Shown here: positions 5,614 through 6,259 of the stretch, in pieces
Position numbering within the stretch: position 1 is the first letter of the stretch
Layout: every line of letters begins with the position of its first letter
DNA from: Bacillota bacterium
GTDB taxonomy: Bacteria; Bacillota; Clostridia; Oscillospirales; Acutalibacteraceae
Direction of reading: 5' to 3'
Assembly (NCBI GenBank): GCA_023415895.1
Contig: JAEZJA010000077.1
Coordinates: 1 to 6,259, forward strand
Length of the DNA: 6,259 nucleotides
Position numbers and translations under genes: made by a program
Notes under the pieces: model-generated
The model's database searches: none
Told to the model about the DNA's origin: nothing
What the model saw: only the letters and a program-made list of their open reading frames with translations

Positions 5614-5660
5614 TATTCTTTTCTTAATTTCAAATATTTCTATAACTTGGAGGCTTTCAC

Positions 5661-6259
5661 ATGCGAAAGACAAAGATCATCTGTACACTCGGTCCTTCGA
5701 CCGATGATTCGGCCATTCTGCGGGATCTCATCCTGTCGGGAATGGACGTTGCGCGCATGAATATGTCGCATCAGGACCACACCATCCATCTGCAGCGCAT
5801 CCAGATGGTCAAGAAACTGCGTGAGGAACTGGGACGTCCCGTCGCCATACTGGTGGATACCAAGGGACCCGAAATCCGGCTGGGCCAGTTCAAGGAAAAA
5901 ATCGAGCTCAAAACCGGCGATCACTTTACTTTGACCACCCTCCCCACCGAGGGCACGCAGACGAAGGCCTCCATCAGCTATGCCGGACTCCCCCGGGATG
6001 TTAAAAAAGGGGACTCCATTCTGATTGACGATGGTCTGATTGCGCTGCGCGTGGAAAGCACCAGCGATACCGAAATCCGCTGCGTTGCGATTAACGGGGG
6101 CGTGGTATCCTCCAATAAAGGCATCAACGTCCCCAACACCCAGCTGTCCATGCCTTTTATGAGCGAGCGCGATCGTTCGGACATTGCCTTTGCCTGCGAG
6201 AACGAAGCGGATTTTATTGCCGCTTCGTTCACCCGCCGTGCTGACGATGTGCTGCAGAT
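5661..6259 (+). CDS. pyk: Pyruvate kinase, N-terminal part, cut by window edge
   Basis: Glycolytic enzyme that makes pyruvate and ATP from phosphoenolpyruvate and ADP in the cytoplasm. The first 199 residues are present and the frame is open to the right edge. It begins MRKTKIICTLGPSTDD, followed by GMDVARMNMSH (27-37), with the conserved Arg, Asn and Ser that bind substrate and K+, and LVDTKGPEIRLG (64-75), with the Asp-Thr pair. The B domain starts after about residue 75 (TGDHFTLTT, ISYAGLPRDV, KKGDSILIDDGLI), and NKGINVPN returns to the A domain. The window ends after ADFIAASFTRRADDVLQ, just before the expected catalytic-Lys strand. The ATG at 5661 has GGAGG 7 nt upstream. The Gly that usually follows NxSH is Gln (Q38). 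It is the only plus-strand gene, diverging from the VanY-type gene; the next gene is not visible. Confidence 0.97.
   Translation, partial: MRKTKIICTLGPSTDDSAILRDLILSGMDVARMNMSHQDHTIHLQRIQMVKKLREELGRPVAILVDTKGPEIRLGQFKEKIELKTGDHFTLTTLPTEGTQTKASISYAGLPRDVKKGDSILIDDGLIALRVESTSDTEIRCVAINGGVVSSNKGINVPNTQLSMPFMSERDRSDIAFACENEADFIAASFTRRADDVLQ

Larger units (their letters stand above)
5282..5660. other. Divergent intergenic region between the VanY-type gene and pyk
   Basis: This 379-nt AT-rich stretch separates two genes that diverge. It holds promoter-like sequences on both strands (listed separately) and a 5' leader for pyk. I see no convincing small gene, tRNA or insertion sequence. The only open frames here are extensions of, or out-of-frame overlaps with, the two flanking genes. 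Confidence 0.7.

Overview
The window looks like a chromosomal housekeeping segment from a fairly GC-rich member of the Firmicutes, most likely class Clostridia, perhaps of the Oscillospiraceae/Ruminococcaceae type. This placement is inferred from GGAGG-type ribosome binding sites before nearly every gene, the infC-rpmI-rplT operon with a terminator in its leader, the clostridial style of the IF3 N-terminus (SKELQINE) and a dprA-topA pair. No marker gene fixes the genus. Nothing points to phage, plasmid, insertion sequence or CRISPR.

All complete genes lie on the minus strand. Read in the direction of transcription they are: a membrane-anchored VanY-type D,D-carboxypeptidase (5281-4421); the infC-rpmI-rplT operon for IF3, L35 and L20 (4176-3055), preceded by a strong promoter and a leader with an intrinsic terminator; a SpoU/TrmH-family RNA methyltransferase (2955-2104); dprA (2049-784); and topA, whose first 223 codons are present before the left edge cuts it (670-1). 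On the plus strand, divergent from the VanY gene, pyruvate kinase (pyk) starts at 5661 and runs off the right edge after 199 codons.

The groups join translation (IF3, L35, L20, RNA methylation) to DNA handling (DprA, topoisomerase I). The 99-nt gap after rplT carries a GC-rich hairpin with a possible promoter over it, so the methyltransferase-dprA-topA group may be transcribed by read-through, on its own, or both. The VanY gene and pyk diverge from a 379-nt AT-rich region with promoter-like sequences on both strands.

I found no convincing previously undescribed system. The points most worth a second look are the infC leader (promoter, possible antiterminator, terminator), the apparent AUA start codon of infC, the decayed hexanucleotide repeat that encodes the Thr-rich linker of the VanY-type enzyme, and the hairpin/promoter overlap behind rplT.
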